A stretch of 64,000 nt of DNA from an uncultured bacterium (GCA_903895695.1 CAITUY010000178.1:1-64000); one strand, 5' to 3'. Positions 33,599 through 42,677 are shown, counted from the stretch's first letter. Numbers and translations are program-made. Notes: generated by a model from the letters alone, not told the origin.

Positions 33599-34705
33599 AT
33601 GACCCGACTAGCGACACCCTATTATCTGATCGACGAAAAGCGCTTGGTCCACAACCTGGAGATCATCCGCCAAGTCCGCGACGTCTCCGGCGCCAAGTCT
33701 GTGCTGGCGCTCAAGTGTTTCTCCACGTGGTCCGTGTTCGGCCTCATGCGGCAATATCTGGACGGCACCACGAGCAGTTCCGTGCTCGAAGCCCGGCTCG
33801 GCCGCGACAAGTTCGGCAAGGAGGTCCACGCCTACAGCGTCGGCTACTCCAGGGACGACATCGTGGCCGTGCGGGAATTTGCCGACAAGGTGATCTTCAA
33901 CTCAGTCTCCCAGCTTCGTCAGCACCAGCGCGCCGCGCGCGGCCTGAAGCTGGGGCTCAGGGTCAATCCCGGCCACAGCTTCTCGCACTACGATCTGGCC
34001 GATCCGGCCCGCAAGTTCTCCCGCCTTGGCGTTTCCGATCCGGCCGCCCTCCGCGCCGTGGCGCCCCTGCTCAGCGGGCTCATGTTTCATTTCAACTGCG
34101 AGAACGATGACCTCGACAATTTCTGCGACGCCCTCGACCGGATCGGCCGCCGTTATAGGGCCCTGCTCAAGAACATGGAGTGGGTCAGCCTCGGCGGCGG
34201 GCTCTGCTTCACCAAGCCCGGCTACGACCTCGACCGGTTCTGCGCCCGGCTGAAGGCGTTCAGTGAAGCCTTCGGCGTTCAAATCTACCTGGAACCCGGC
34301 GAGGCGGCGATTACCCAGACCGCCCAACTCGTGACCACCGTGCTGGACGTGGTGCACAACGAGATCGACATCGCCATCGTGGATGCCTCGACCGAAGCCC
34401 ACATGCTGGACCACCTGATCTACAAGACCAGCCCGAAGCTTACAGCACCGGCCGCCGGCCGCTTCAAAGTCATGATCGCCGGGCGCTCCTGCCTGGCCGG
34501 CGACGTGTTTGGCACGTACCGCCTGCGGGCCCGGCCGAAACCCGGTACCACCGTACGTTTCGCCGATGCCGCCGGCTACACGATGGTGAAGAAGAACTGG
34601 TTCAATGGACTGCCCATGCCGTCCATTTGCGTCAAACGACTCGACGGAACGCTGGATACGGTCCGGACATTTGGGTACAAGGATTACGTGGCGAGTCTTT
34701 CGTAG
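33599..34705 (+). CDS. nspC: Carboxynorspermidine/carboxyspermidine decarboxylase
   Basis: This 368-residue PLP-dependent fold III decarboxylase has VLALKCFSTW with the PLP lysine (Lys39), LRVNPGHSFSHYDL, GLMFHFNCEND, and WVSLGGGLCFTKPGYD. It makes spermidine or norspermidine from the carboxylated precursor. The ATG at 33599 is chosen because GAGG lies 10 nt upstream; a GTG at 33557 would add residues unlike the family. The dehydrogenase follows after 9 bp, giving a two-gene operon for the aspartate-semialdehyde route of spermidine synthesis. Confidence 0.92.
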   Translation: MTRLATPYYLIDEKRLVHNLEIIRQVRDVSGAKSVLALKCFSTWSVFGLMRQYLDGTTSSSVLEARLGRDKFGKEVHAYSVGYSRDDIVAVREFADKVIFNSVSQLRQHQRAARGLKLGLRVNPGHSFSHYDLADPARKFSRLGVSDPAALRAVAPLLSGLMFHFNCENDDLDNFCDALDRIGRRYRALLKNMEWVSLGGGLCFTKPGYDLDRFCARLKAFSEAFGVQIYLEPGEAAITQTAQLVTTVLDVVHNEIDIAIVDASTEAHMLDHLIYKTSPKLTAPAAGRFKVMIAGRSCLAGDVFGTYRLRARPKPGTTVRFADAAGYTMVKKNWFNGLPMPSICVKRLDGTLDTVRTFGYKDYVASLS

Positions 34706-34714
34706 GAGAGCATC

Positions 34715-36100
34715 ATGAAGAAGAACGTACTCATCATCGGGGCCGGCGGCGTCGCGCACGTTGCGGCGCATAAGGCGGCCATGAACAACGACGTGCTGGG
34801 CGATATCTGCCTCGCCTCGCGCACGCAGTCCAAGTGCGACGAGATCATCGAGAGCGTTCGGCGCAAGAAGCACCTGAAGGTCGCCTCCCGGAAACTGTAC
34901 TCCCGCCAACTCGACGCCCTCGACATCCCCGCGACGATCAAGCTGATCAAGGACACCAAGTCCGAGATCGTGATCAATCTCGGCAACGCGTTCATCAATA
35001 TGTCCGTGCTCGAGGCCTGCCTCGCCACGGGCGCCGTCTACATGGATACCGCCATCCACGAGGACCCGGACAAGGTCTGCGAGGAGCCGCCGTGGTACGC
35101 CAACTACGAGTGGAAACGCATGGACCGCTGCAAGGCCAAGGGGCTCACCGCCATCCTGGGCGTGGGTTTTGATCCCGGCGTGGTCAACGCCTACTGCGCC
35201 CTGGCGCAGAAGCGCTACCTCGACAAAATCGACACCATTGACATCATGGACGTCAACGCCGGCCGGCACGGCAAGTACTTCGCGACGAACTTCGACCCGG
35301 AGATCAACTTCCGCGAGTTCATCAAGGTCTGGACATGGATCGACCGGAAGTGGAAGGAATACCCGACGCACTCCGTGAAGCGCGTCTATGACTTCCCGGT
35401 GGTCGGCCCGTGCCCGATCTATCTGAACGGCCACGACGAGTTGCACTCACTGTCCAAGAACATCGACGCGAACAGCATTCGCTTCTGGATGGGCTTTGGC
35501 GACCACTACATCAACGTGTTCACCGTGCTGCGCACGCTGGGCTTCCTCTCGCACCTGCCGGTCAAACTCACGACCGGCCAGGAAGTGGTGCCGCTCAAGG
35601 TCGTCAAGGCCCTGCTGCCCGACCCCAAGACGCTCGCGCCCGGCTATACGGGCAAGACCTGCATCGGCAACTTCTGCAAGGGCTGGAAGAACGGCAAGAA
35701 GCGCGAAGTGTTCATCTACCAGGTCTCGGACCACCACGCCTGCTACGAGGAAGTCGAGTCGCAGGGCATCAGCTACACGGCGGGCGTGCCGCCGGTGGCC
35801 GCGGCCATGCTCGTGGCCCAGGGCGTGTGGGACCCCAAGACCATGGTCAACGTCGAGCAGCTCGATCCCGAGCCGTTCATCGGCATCCTGGACAAGATCG
35901 GCCTGCCCACCGAGGTGAAGGAGATCAAGCCCGGCAGCAAGGCCGAGTTCGACGGTACCGTCCGCGACCTGGCCACGGAACTGGCCGAGTCCACGGCCAC
36001 CTGCACGGTTTCGGCCGCCAACCCGCTGATCGCCATCCAACCCCGGCCGGCCGCCAAGCCAGTCCGGAAGACGAAGGCGAAAAAGACGAGCAAGCGCTAA
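34715..36100 (+). CDS. Carboxynorspermidine dehydrogenase (saccharopine dehydrogenase family)
   Basis: This 461-residue protein has an N-terminal Rossmann motif (VLIIGAGGVAHVAAHKAA), EIVINLGNAFINMSVLEACL, and GVGFDPGVVNAYCALAQK, typical of carboxyspermidine/carboxynorspermidine dehydrogenase. It condenses a diamine with aspartate semialdehyde and reduces the imine with NADPH. AGGAG lies 5 nt upstream of the ATG. About 20 residues at the C-terminus are a Lys/Ala/Pro-rich tail (PVRKTKAKKTSKR) beyond the catalytic domain, an unusual addition. It pairs with nspC. Confidence 0.9.
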   Translation: MKKNVLIIGAGGVAHVAAHKAAMNNDVLGDICLASRTQSKCDEIIESVRRKKHLKVASRKLYSRQLDALDIPATIKLIKDTKSEIVINLGNAFINMSVLEACLATGAVYMDTAIHEDPDKVCEEPPWYANYEWKRMDRCKAKGLTAILGVGFDPGVVNAYCALAQKRYLDKIDTIDIMDVNAGRHGKYFATNFDPEINFREFIKVWTWIDRKWKEYPTHSVKRVYDFPVVGPCPIYLNGHDELHSLSKNIDANSIRFWMGFGDHYINVFTVLRTLGFLSHLPVKLTTGQEVVPLKVVKALLPDPKTLAPGYTGKTCIGNFCKGWKNGKKREVFIYQVSDHHACYEEVESQGISYTAGVPPVAAAMLVAQGVWDPKTMVNVEQLDPEPFIGILDKIGLPTEVKEIKPGSKAEFDGTVRDLATELAESTATCTVSAANPLIAIQPRPAAKPVRKTKAKKTSKR

Positions 36101-36109
36101 CTCTTCGAT

Positions 36110-36137
36110 GAGGATACACGCTCATGCGTGTATCCTC
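36110..36137 (+). terminator. Strong hairpin 3' of the polyamine operon
   Basis: A perfect 12-bp stem (gaggatacacgc against gcgtgtatcctc) with a TCAT loop begins 9 bp after the dehydrogenase stop. There is no T-run after it, so it is not a textbook intrinsic terminator; it may stabilise the 3' end or stop transcription with other factors. Confidence 0.4.
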
Positions 36138-36179
36138 GGTAGGGCGACGGTTACCTGCCCGCCGTGGCGGGTCCTTGCC

Positions 36180-36211
36180 GCGCCGTGTCAGTAGCGTTCC
36201 TGTCACGGCGC
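36180..36211 (+). repeat. Palindromic repeat, second family, copy 1
   Basis: A 12-bp stem (gcgccgtgtcag / ctgtcacggcgc, one mismatch) encloses an 8-nt loop (tagcgttc). With its left flank (ccttgccgc) it matches the reverse complement of 52181-52229, which carries an extra 11 bp. It lies just upstream of the DNA glycosylase gene. Confidence 0.45.
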
Positions 36212-36250
36212 CCGCAGAGCGTACGCCCTGCAGTGCGGCAGGAACAAGAC

Positions 36251-36706
36251 ATGCGACTCTGGACCCTGCATCCGCAGTACTTGGACCGCCAGGGGCTGCT
36301 CGCCCTCTGGCGGGAAGGGCTGCTGGCACAGGCGGTCTTGCGTGGCAAGACCAAGGGCTATCGTCACCATCCCCAACTCGATCGGTTCAGGCAACAGCAG
36401 GATCCCGTCGCCGCCATCGCCACTTACCTCGCGTCGGTACACCGCGAAGCCGAGAGGCGTGGGTATGACTTCAATGCGCGCAAGATCGGCAGACGCCGAA
36501 TGCTGACCCGCATCGTGGAAACGAGCGGACAGGTTCTGTACGAATGGCAGCACCTCAAGGCGAAGCTGGCGCTACGAAGCCCCGCCCTTCTGGCGCGATT
36601 CGGAACCATCGTCCAACCGCTTCCACATCCGCTTTTTAGAATTGTCCCCGGCGCAGTGAGGAATTGGGAGAGGCGGGAGCCTCAACATGAGCGAATCACC
36701 AGATGA
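36251..36706 (+). CDS. Pyrimidine dimer DNA glycosylase (T4 endonuclease V-type)
   Basis: This 151-residue protein starts MRLWTLHPQYLDRQGLLALW, with EGLLAQAVLRGKTKGYRHHP and DPVAAIATYLASVHREAERRGY, matching the small pyrimidine-dimer glycosylase family. It would nick DNA at UV-induced cyclobutane dimers in base-excision repair. AGGAA lies 6 nt before the ATG at 36251; the reading frame is open further upstream without family sequence. Its 3' end overlaps the convergent PIN toxin by 11 bp. Confidence 0.85.
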   Translation: MRLWTLHPQYLDRQGLLALWREGLLAQAVLRGKTKGYRHHPQLDRFRQQQDPVAAIATYLASVHREAERRGYDFNARKIGRRRMLTRIVETSGQVLYEWQHLKAKLALRSPALLARFGTIVQPLPHPLFRIVPGAVRNWERREPQHERITR

Positions 36707-37082
36707 CACGCAAGCGCGGGTAGCGCGGGAGAATCGTGTCGCGCGAGATCAAGGTTCCACCTCGCTCCAGGCATTCGGCTGCCAGGATCCGATCAAAGGG
36801 ATCGCTATGAATGTCGGGCAGCGCGACCGCGCGTTCGACCACGCGGCGCTCCAAGGGCAGTTCCTCAAGCCCGTGATGCCGGATAGCGCGCGTGATGAAC
36901 TCGCCCGGCGGCAGCGGCAACTCCAACCGCCCGCGCTTGACTAGCAACGCGATTTCCCACGCCGAGACCACGGAGATGCAGAGTGCTTTGGGTTGCTTCT
37001 CAATGGCGCGGACAGCCGCCTTGGAGAGTTGCCCGGGATCTGACGCAAGCCAGACGAGCACATGCGTATCAAGCAGGATCAC
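36696..37082 (-). CDS. PIN-domain toxin
   Basis: This 128-residue VapC-type ribonuclease toxin begins VILLDTHVLVWLASDP with the first catalytic Asp. It continues with SVVSAWEIALLVKRGRLELP and ends with the second acidic cluster DIHSDPFDRILAAECL. PIN toxins cleave tRNA or rRNA when free of antitoxin. The GTG start overlaps the antitoxin stop (GTGA, 4 bp), which fixes the start and supports coupled translation. Confidence 0.9.
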   Translation of the reverse strand: MILLDTHVLVWLASDPGQLSKAAVRAIEKQPKALCISVVSAWEIALLVKRGRLELPLPPGEFITRAIRHHGLEELPLERRVVERAVALPDIHSDPFDRILAAECLERGGTLISRDTILPRYPRLRVIW

Positions 37083-37321
37083 CGCAGCGCCTCCGGCCAG
37101 TCCTCGGGGGTGAGCGGGGAGCACGGGTCTCCGCGGAAACGGGCGCCAGCCAGGGCTGGGTCGGAAGTCAAAGGACCTTGTTTGTGCACCCGATGCGGTG
37201 TCAGGTCGGCGACCGGTTTGCCGTGGCGACAGATTACCATGCACGATCCACTTCGTTCGACCGTCGCAATAAGGTCAGAGAAATGCGCCTTGGCATCATA
37301 GATGTTCACAGCGGTCTTCAT
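37079..37321 (-). CDS. Phd/YefM-family antitoxin
   Basis: This 80-residue protein begins MKTAVNIYDAKAHFSDLIAT, followed by VICRHGKPVADLTPH, the Phd/YefM DNA-binding fold. Its variable C-terminus (DPALAGARFRGD, PLTPEDWPEAL) would wrap the toxin. It is coupled to the PIN gene by a 4-bp overlap. The candidate promoter leaves almost no 5' leader, so the message may be leaderless. Confidence 0.9.
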   Translation of the reverse strand: MKTAVNIYDAKAHFSDLIATVERSGSCMVICRHGKPVADLTPHRVHKQGPLTSDPALAGARFRGDPCSPLTPEDWPEALR

Positions 37322-37327
37322 GACACC

Positions 37328-37356
37328 AGTAAATCAGGTCAGATTAACTTGGTCAA
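37328..37356 (-). promoter_or_regulatory. Antitoxin promoter
   Basis: TTGACC (37351-37356) and TTTACT (37328-37333) with a 17-bp spacer lie directly before the antitoxin ATG at 37321. The expected transcription start falls on or next to the ATG. Confidence 0.6.
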
Positions 37357-37467
37357 GTCTATGCGTTGATGAGCCCGGATGCACCCCTCTGCCGACTGCG
37401 GGACTCGCCATCCGGTAGCCAGGATCACGCCTTCCCTGTTCGCCGGCGCCGTGCTATAAGAACCCTC

Positions 37468-39936
37468 ATGGACCACGAATTGCTCCTGCTTGCGATCCTG
37501 GTGCTCTCGGTCATCTCCCTTCTTCAGGTCGGCAGCCTTCGGCGGCGACTCAACCGGCTGAACCTCGAACGCCTCGAAGAACGGATTGCCGATCTTGCGT
37601 CCAACGTCCGGCAGGAACCCCGCGACCGCAAGCCCGAGGCCGACGTCGCCCGGCCGGCCGGTACGCCCACCACGACGCCGGTCGCCTCGCCGCCGGTAAG
37701 CGCGCGCACCATCGTCTCCTCGCCGCCTGCACCGGCTTCCGCGAAAACCTACAGCGACATCCTGGCAGAGCTCCGCCCCTCCGAGCCGGCCGTCGCGCCG
37801 CGCCCCCCGCCGATCCCGCCCCCGCCGTCCGTGCCGGCCGCTCCGGCGGCGCCACCTTCGCGGTTCGTCCAGTCCGTGCAGGATATCCTCATGCACATCT
37901 GGCAGTGGCTGCTGGTAGGCGAGGAGTTCCGGCCCAAGGGCGTGACCCTGGAATATGCCGTGGGCACCACCTGGCTCGTGCGTGCAGGCATCGTGGCCCT
38001 CGTCTTCGGCGTGGGTTTCTTTCTCAAATGGTCCATCGACAGGAACCTGCTCGGGCCCACGGGCCGCGTCGTGATGAGCACCCTCTTCGGACTGGGCTTG
38101 CTGATCGCGGGCTTGCGTCTGTTGGGCAAACGCTGGGACCTGCTGGGCCAGGGGTTCACCGGCGGCGGCTTGGCCGTGCTCTACTTCAGCATGTACGCCC
38201 TCGGCCCGCTCTACCACCTCGTCGAGTCGACGTTACTCATGTTTGCCCTGATGATCCTGATTACCGTCAGCGCCGGCGTGCTCGCGCTCTACGCCAACTC
38301 CATGCTCGTCGCCATCTTTGGCATTATCGGCGGCTTCCTCACGCCCATCCTGCTGCACACGAACACGCCGAACCTGCCCGGCCTCTACGGCTACATCCTG
38401 CTGCTCAACCTCGGTATCCTCGGCATCGCCCATCTGCGCCAGTGGCGCCTGCTGAACTATCTCAGCTTCACGTTCACGTGGCTGCTCTACGCGGCCTCCC
38501 GCGACGCCTACACGCACGCTGATTTCGCGGCCACCCTCACTTTCCTGTGCCTCTTCTTCGCCATCCAGTCCACGCTCGTCTTTCTCTACAACCTCCGACG
38601 CGGCCCGGCCTCGACCGTCCTGGAGTTGATCCACCTCGTCCTCAATGCCGGCCTGTTTTCGCTGGCCGCCTACTGGCTGATCCGCACGGCTGTGGGCCGG
38701 CCGTGGCCGGCTGTAATGACGCTCGGTCTGGCGCTCTACTACGTGCTGCACGTGGCCGTGTTCGTGAGCCGTGGGCTCAAGGACCGCGGCCTGCTGATCG
38801 CGCTCATCGCACTGGCCGGCATCTACACGACCCTGACCATGCCGCTGGCCATGGAGCAGGAATCGCTCACTCTGGCGTGGGCGCTGCAGGCCTTCATGTT
38901 CGTGTGGCTCGGCCACCGTCTCTCCAGCCACTTCCTGCGCCAACTCGGCTACGCCGTCTACGGGATCACCCTGTTCCGCCTGATGGCGTTCGAGATGCCC
39001 CGCATCGATGCCGCCACGGCCGCCCATTACACCTTCGCGCTTTACTGGAAAGCCCTGGCGAGCCGCCTCTGGACGTTCGGCGTGTCGTTCGCGTCCATCG
39101 TGGCCGCCTTCCTCATCGAGCGCCGCGCGGCCCGGCTGCGACCCGCGGAGCCGCTACCGGATACGCCCGATCTGGCGCCCGCGGGTATCGCCAGCCGTGT
39201 ATTCTTCTGGAGCACGGTTGTCTTCCTTTTCGTGTACCTGCATCTCGAACTCTATGCGATGTTCGGCTACTGGCTGCCCTGGCGCCCCACGGCCCTGACC
39301 CTGCTCTGGTGCGGCGCGGGCCTGGCCTTTCTCGCGCTCTACCTGGACTCGGGCTCGCCCGTCAGCCTCGCCGCGCTCGGGGTGTTCCTTGCCGGCGCCG
39401 TTGCCAAGACCCTCTTCGTCGACCTGCCCGAGTGGCGCTTCTGTCCCGGGTGTTACTTTGACATGGAATGGAGTCCGTTCCTGGCCCTCACGCGCTGGCT
39501 TGGCTTCGGCGCCGTGCTGGCCCTGCTGGCGGGCGCCTGGTACGGAACGGGCCGACGCCGGGCCCGCCTCGTGCCTCAGGCGTTCGGGTATGCCGCCCTG
39601 GCCCTGCTCTGGCTCTACACGACGCTCGAGCTGAGCACGCTGCTGAAATGGCGCGTGCCCACGTTCCAGGCCGGCGGCGTTTCGGTCCTCTGGACAGTCT
39701 TCGCGCTGGCCTTTGTCGCCGGCGGCATCTGGCGAAACGTCCGCCCGATCCGCCTGACCGGGCTGCTGCTCTTCGCGATCGTGACCGCCAAAGTGTTCCT
39801 CGTGGACCTCGAACACATGCCGTCGGTCTACCGCGTCATCGCCTTCATGGCCGTCGGCGCCCTGCTGTTGCTGGGCTCATTCGCCTACCTTCGCGCCAGC
39901 CGAAAATTCGCAACCGTCGGGGAGGACGCGCCATGA
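37468..39936 (+). CDS. DUF2339 multi-spanning membrane protein
   Basis: This 822-residue protein has one N-terminal helix (ELLLLAILVLSVISLL), a coiled segment with LNLERLEERIADL, and a Pro/Ala-rich linker (about residues 60-140). About twenty or more membrane helices follow, starting with TTWLVRAGIVALVFGVGFFLKW. The repeated two-helix pattern and the GVGFFLKWSID segment match DUF2339; no enzyme activity is established for it. The ATG at 37468 begins the conserved N-terminus. It overlaps the DUF3999 gene by 4 bp (ATGA), and these two families are usual partners, suggesting a joint envelope function. Confidence 0.85.
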   Translation: MDHELLLLAILVLSVISLLQVGSLRRRLNRLNLERLEERIADLASNVRQEPRDRKPEADVARPAGTPTTTPVASPPVSARTIVSSPPAPASAKTYSDILAELRPSEPAVAPRPPPIPPPPSVPAAPAAPPSRFVQSVQDILMHIWQWLLVGEEFRPKGVTLEYAVGTTWLVRAGIVALVFGVGFFLKWSIDRNLLGPTGRVVMSTLFGLGLLIAGLRLLGKRWDLLGQGFTGGGLAVLYFSMYALGPLYHLVESTLLMFALMILITVSAGVLALYANSMLVAIFGIIGGFLTPILLHTNTPNLPGLYGYILLLNLGILGIAHLRQWRLLNYLSFTFTWLLYAASRDAYTHADFAATLTFLCLFFAIQSTLVFLYNLRRGPASTVLELIHLVLNAGLFSLAAYWLIRTAVGRPWPAVMTLGLALYYVLHVAVFVSRGLKDRGLLIALIALAGIYTTLTMPLAMEQESLTLAWALQAFMFVWLGHRLSSHFLRQLGYAVYGITLFRLMAFEMPRIDAATAAHYTFALYWKALASRLWTFGVSFASIVAAFLIERRAARLRPAEPLPDTPDLAPAGIASRVFFWSTVVFLFVYLHLELYAMFGYWLPWRPTALTLLWCGAGLAFLALYLDSGSPVSLAALGVFLAGAVAKTLFVDLPEWRFCPGCYFDMEWSPFLALTRWLGFGAVLALLAGAWYGTGRRRARLVPQAFGYAALALLWLYTTLELSTLLKWRVPTFQAGGVSVLWTVFALAFVAGGIWRNVRPIRLTGLLLFAIVTAKVFLVDLEHMPSVYRVIAFMAVGALLLLGSFAYLRASRKFATVGEDAP

Positions 39937-41411
39937 GCCCTTTACTTACACCATGGTGTCACTGGCTGTCATGGAGCCGGCGGTCCTCCGCCGGTAACCC
40001 ATGTTCCGCGCCTGTCGCTACCGGCCGGGGACGGCCGGCTCCATTTCCAGGCCGGGCGACGGCGACTCTCGCATCCTGCGTATGCGCCCTCACACTCCAC
40101 GCCGCCGTGGCCCCGGGCCAGTTCACGCTCCAACGCCGCCTGGACCCGCCCGCCGCGCCGCGCAACGAAGTCGGCCGCTTCTACCTCGACGCCGCCGTGT
40201 TCTCCGTGGCCGATGAGTCACTGGCGAACCTGCGGCTGTTCGACGACACCGGGGCCGAGACGCCCTTCGTGGTGCGCCGCAGCGTTCCCGTCCGCCAGGT
40301 GGTGCGCCGGGTGCCGTTCCCGGCGCCCTCCCCCGTCACCGCCTTCCGCGAACTGTCCGGCAATCGCGTGGAACTCACCGTGGCCCGCGATGCCCGCTCC
40401 CCCCAGGCGGCCGAAATCCGGCTTGAATCGGGCGTCCGGAACTTTGAGAAACTGGTCTCCGTCTACGGCTCGACCGACGGCCAGACCTGGGCCCCGCTGG
40501 CCAAGGATGAGGCGATCTACGATTACACGCGTTTCGTCGACGTTCGCAAGGACGCCATCCCCGTGACCCCCGGCCCTTACACCCTTTACCGGATCGAGCT
40601 GGGCAACATCGTCGAACGCAAGGACTCGCCCCTGGTCCAGATCGTCCGCCAGACACGCGGCGGTGACAGCGAGACCGAAACCTCTTCGTTCCTGCGCGAG
40701 CCCTTTCGCATCGAACGCGTCCTGTTCGTCGAACAGCGGGAGGAAACCGTGGCCGAGCAACTCGCCGTTGAAACCGCCGAGTTCGACGCGGACGGCCCCA
40801 GCGTTGTTACCGACACCCGCGAGCGCCGAACCGTCGCGACGTTCGACGCCGGCGGCCGGCCTGTGACGCGCCTGACGCTGCGGACGGAGGACGAGAACTT
40901 CAGCCGCGCCGCGCGCGTCGAGGGTTGCCGCGTTGACACGCCGGACGCCTGGCAGGAACTGGCCTCCGGCCGCCTTACGCGCATCCGCGCGGGCCGTATC
41001 CGGCAAGACGCCCTGTCTCTCGATATCCCGGAGACCCGCTGCCGGCGCCTACGCCTGACGATCGACAACGAAGACAACCCGCCCATTGCGATTGCCGGGA
41101 TTCGCCTGAGCGAGATACGCTACGAGGCCCTGTTCTTCCCCAAGGCCGGCCGCCACTACGCGCTCGCCGCCGGGGGCCGTGGGTTCGATGTGCCGCGGTA
41201 TGACACGGCCGCCGTGCTGCAACCCGTCCCCTCGGGTTCGGCCGACCTGTGGACGCTGGCGGCCGCGACCCCGGTCCCGCCCGCTCCCGCCCCGCGCTGG
41301 ACCTGGCCCACCGGTCGCACCGTGCTCGTGGCCGTGCTGGTGCTCATGGCCACGGTACTGGCCATTGTCATCGCCCGCCTTGCCCGCCGCGTGGATATCA
41401 CCGGGGCCTGA
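39933..41411 (+). CDS. DUF3999 envelope protein carrying an in-frame palindromic insertion
   Basis: This 492-residue protein has a hydrophobic export signal (TATLASCVCALTLHAAVA near residues 51-66) and beta-rich domains (FTLQRRLDPP, YRIELGNIVERKDSPLVQI). A C-terminal membrane helix (VLVAVLVLMATVLAIVIARL) lies before the end. DUF3999 typically pairs with DUF2339. The start overlaps DUF2339 (ATGA). Between that start and the signal sequence are about 40 Arg/Pro/Ser-rich residues, most of them encoded by a palindromic repeat at 39971-40044. A later start may be used instead. Confidence 0.8.
   Translation: MSPLLTPWCHWLSWSRRSSAGNPCSAPVATGRGRPAPFPGRATATLASCVCALTLHAAVAPGQFTLQRRLDPPAAPRNEVGRFYLDAAVFSVADESLANLRLFDDTGAETPFVVRRSVPVRQVVRRVPFPAPSPVTAFRELSGNRVELTVARDARSPQAAEIRLESGVRNFEKLVSVYGSTDGQTWAPLAKDEAIYDYTRFVDVRKDAIPVTPGPYTLYRIELGNIVERKDSPLVQIVRQTRGGDSETETSSFLREPFRIERVLFVEQREETVAEQLAVETAEFDADGPSVVTDTRERRTVATFDAGGRPVTRLTLRTEDENFSRAARVEGCRVDTPDAWQELASGRLTRIRAGRIRQDALSLDIPETRCRRLRLTIDNEDNPPIAIAGIRLSEIRYEALFFPKAGRHYALAAGGRGFDVPRYDTAAVLQPVPSGSADLWTLAAATPVPPAPAPRWTWPTGRTVLVAVLVLMATVLAIVIARLARRVDITGA
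39971..40044 (+). repeat. Palindromic repeat inside the DUF3999 N-terminus
   Basis: Perfect 11-bp inverted termini (atggagccggc / gccggctccat) enclose GC-rich internal hairpins (ggcgg-tcct-ccgcc and a GGCC pair) over 74 bp. The frame stays open through it. Its size and form resemble palindromic elements that insert in coding genes, such as the Rickettsia palindromic elements. Confidence 0.6.
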
Positions 41412-41429
41412 CGTCACGAGGCCTTCGAC

Positions 41430-42677
41430 TTACGGCTGTCCCTGCAGTGCCTCCAGGCCGCGCACCATATAGGCCTGCAAGTGGCCCGACTCGTCGGAGT
41501 TGAAGAATGCCTTGGTGCCGTCCGGTGACAGGCAGGGATGGATATGCACGTCCGGGCCCCAGGACGAACGCGGATGGGCCACGCAGGTCCAGGATGAGAG
41601 CGCATCTCTTCCCGCTCGGTGAAACCTCGCGATATAGAGGCGTCCGCCGTGATCCGTCTTCCCGGTGTCAGTCACCAGCCAATGGCCCGCGGCATCGGTG
41701 GCGAAGTGATAGAAGCAGGGGGCATCGACCTTCCGGCTCAGGTCGTTGCGGATTCCCCCTGGCGAAGCGGCCCCCAGGTGCCCCGCTTCCGTCACCGCCT
41801 TACTTTCAATCAACTGGCACTCTGCCGGCTCCTTCGTCATGGTGCTGGTAATGGCCCAATCGGTTTTCCCCCGCCAGCACTGGTGTCCCTGGCATTGTTC
41901 ATTGCCATCCCGTCCCCACGGCATGGTCCCGAAGTCCGTTCCGTCATCTTTGATCACATGGATGTCGGCCCCGTTGCCGCCGACCAAACGACGAATCTCG
42001 CCGGCCGCATCACACGAATTTCCGTGATTCTCCTGAACCAGGATATCACGCCGTTTCGCTTCATCGGTCGATCGAGAATACTGGGGGTGCACGTTGCACC
42101 AGCTCGGCCCTTCCAAGATCAACTCCACGGACAGACGGACGAGGTCAAAGACCATCAATCCCCACGGCTGCTCTTCCCGGCGACCGTCACCGAGGAAGCA
42201 CGACAGGGCCAGGCGCTTGCCGTCCGAACGGATGGTGGACAGGGGATAGATGCAACTCGGACGATAAGCCGTCCCGGGAAGGACACTATCCACGACGAGT
42301 AACGTCCGCCGGTCCGTCCCGTCGAGGCCCACGCGCTTCAAGGTCAACTTCCCGCCGTTGACCTCAGTTTGATCGACAAAATAGTAAAGATGTCTTCCAT
42401 CAGGCGAGATCGAGGGAGCGGTGACTCCTGTTTCGTCGGTGATGGGACGCAGGGCGCAATTGTCGTCAAGATCACAGACCAGATACCGGTGACGGGGATC
42501 GTCCTTCGAACTGCCATGGGCCGTAGCGGATTCGTGCAGCACGAAGCGCTTGGAGTCCGGCGTAAAAACCTGGGCTTCCATGTAGAGGTGCGAACTTGGC
42601 AGGGGACCGGTTGTCAGTTGAACCACTTCCAGCCCCTGGGCGCCGTCAGGCGCCAAAAGGTCGTTACGAAGTTTCAT
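41430..42677 (-). CDS. TolB-like beta-propeller, possibly an oligogalacturonate-lyase relative
   Basis: This 415-residue protein has propeller blades of the TolB/WD40-like type (FTPDSKRFVLHES, ISPDGRHLYYFVDQ, RSDGKRLALSCFLGD, LSPDGTKAFFNSDESG). The general layout and conserved WCNVHPQYSRS and GRDGNEQCQGHQCW histidines recall PL22 oligogalacturonate lyases, whose metal site uses His and Gln, but I cannot prove the match. No signal peptide is seen. AAGGA lies 7 nt before the ATG. It follows the M55 peptidase gene by 49 bp and is the last gene of a URO-D/M55/propeller operon. Confidence 0.6.
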   Translation of the reverse strand: MKLRNDLLAPDGAQGLEVVQLTTGPLPSSHLYMEAQVFTPDSKRFVLHESATAHGSSKDDPRHRYLVCDLDDNCALRPITDETGVTAPSISPDGRHLYYFVDQTEVNGGKLTLKRVGLDGTDRRTLLVVDSVLPGTAYRPSCIYPLSTIRSDGKRLALSCFLGDGRREEQPWGLMVFDLVRLSVELILEGPSWCNVHPQYSRSTDEAKRRDILVQENHGNSCDAAGEIRRLVGGNGADIHVIKDDGTDFGTMPWGRDGNEQCQGHQCWRGKTDWAITSTMTKEPAECQLIESKAVTEAGHLGAASPGGIRNDLSRKVDAPCFYHFATDAAGHWLVTDTGKTDHGGRLYIARFHRAGRDALSSWTCVAHPRSSWGPDVHIHPCLSPDGTKAFFNSDESGHLQAYMVRGLEALQGQP

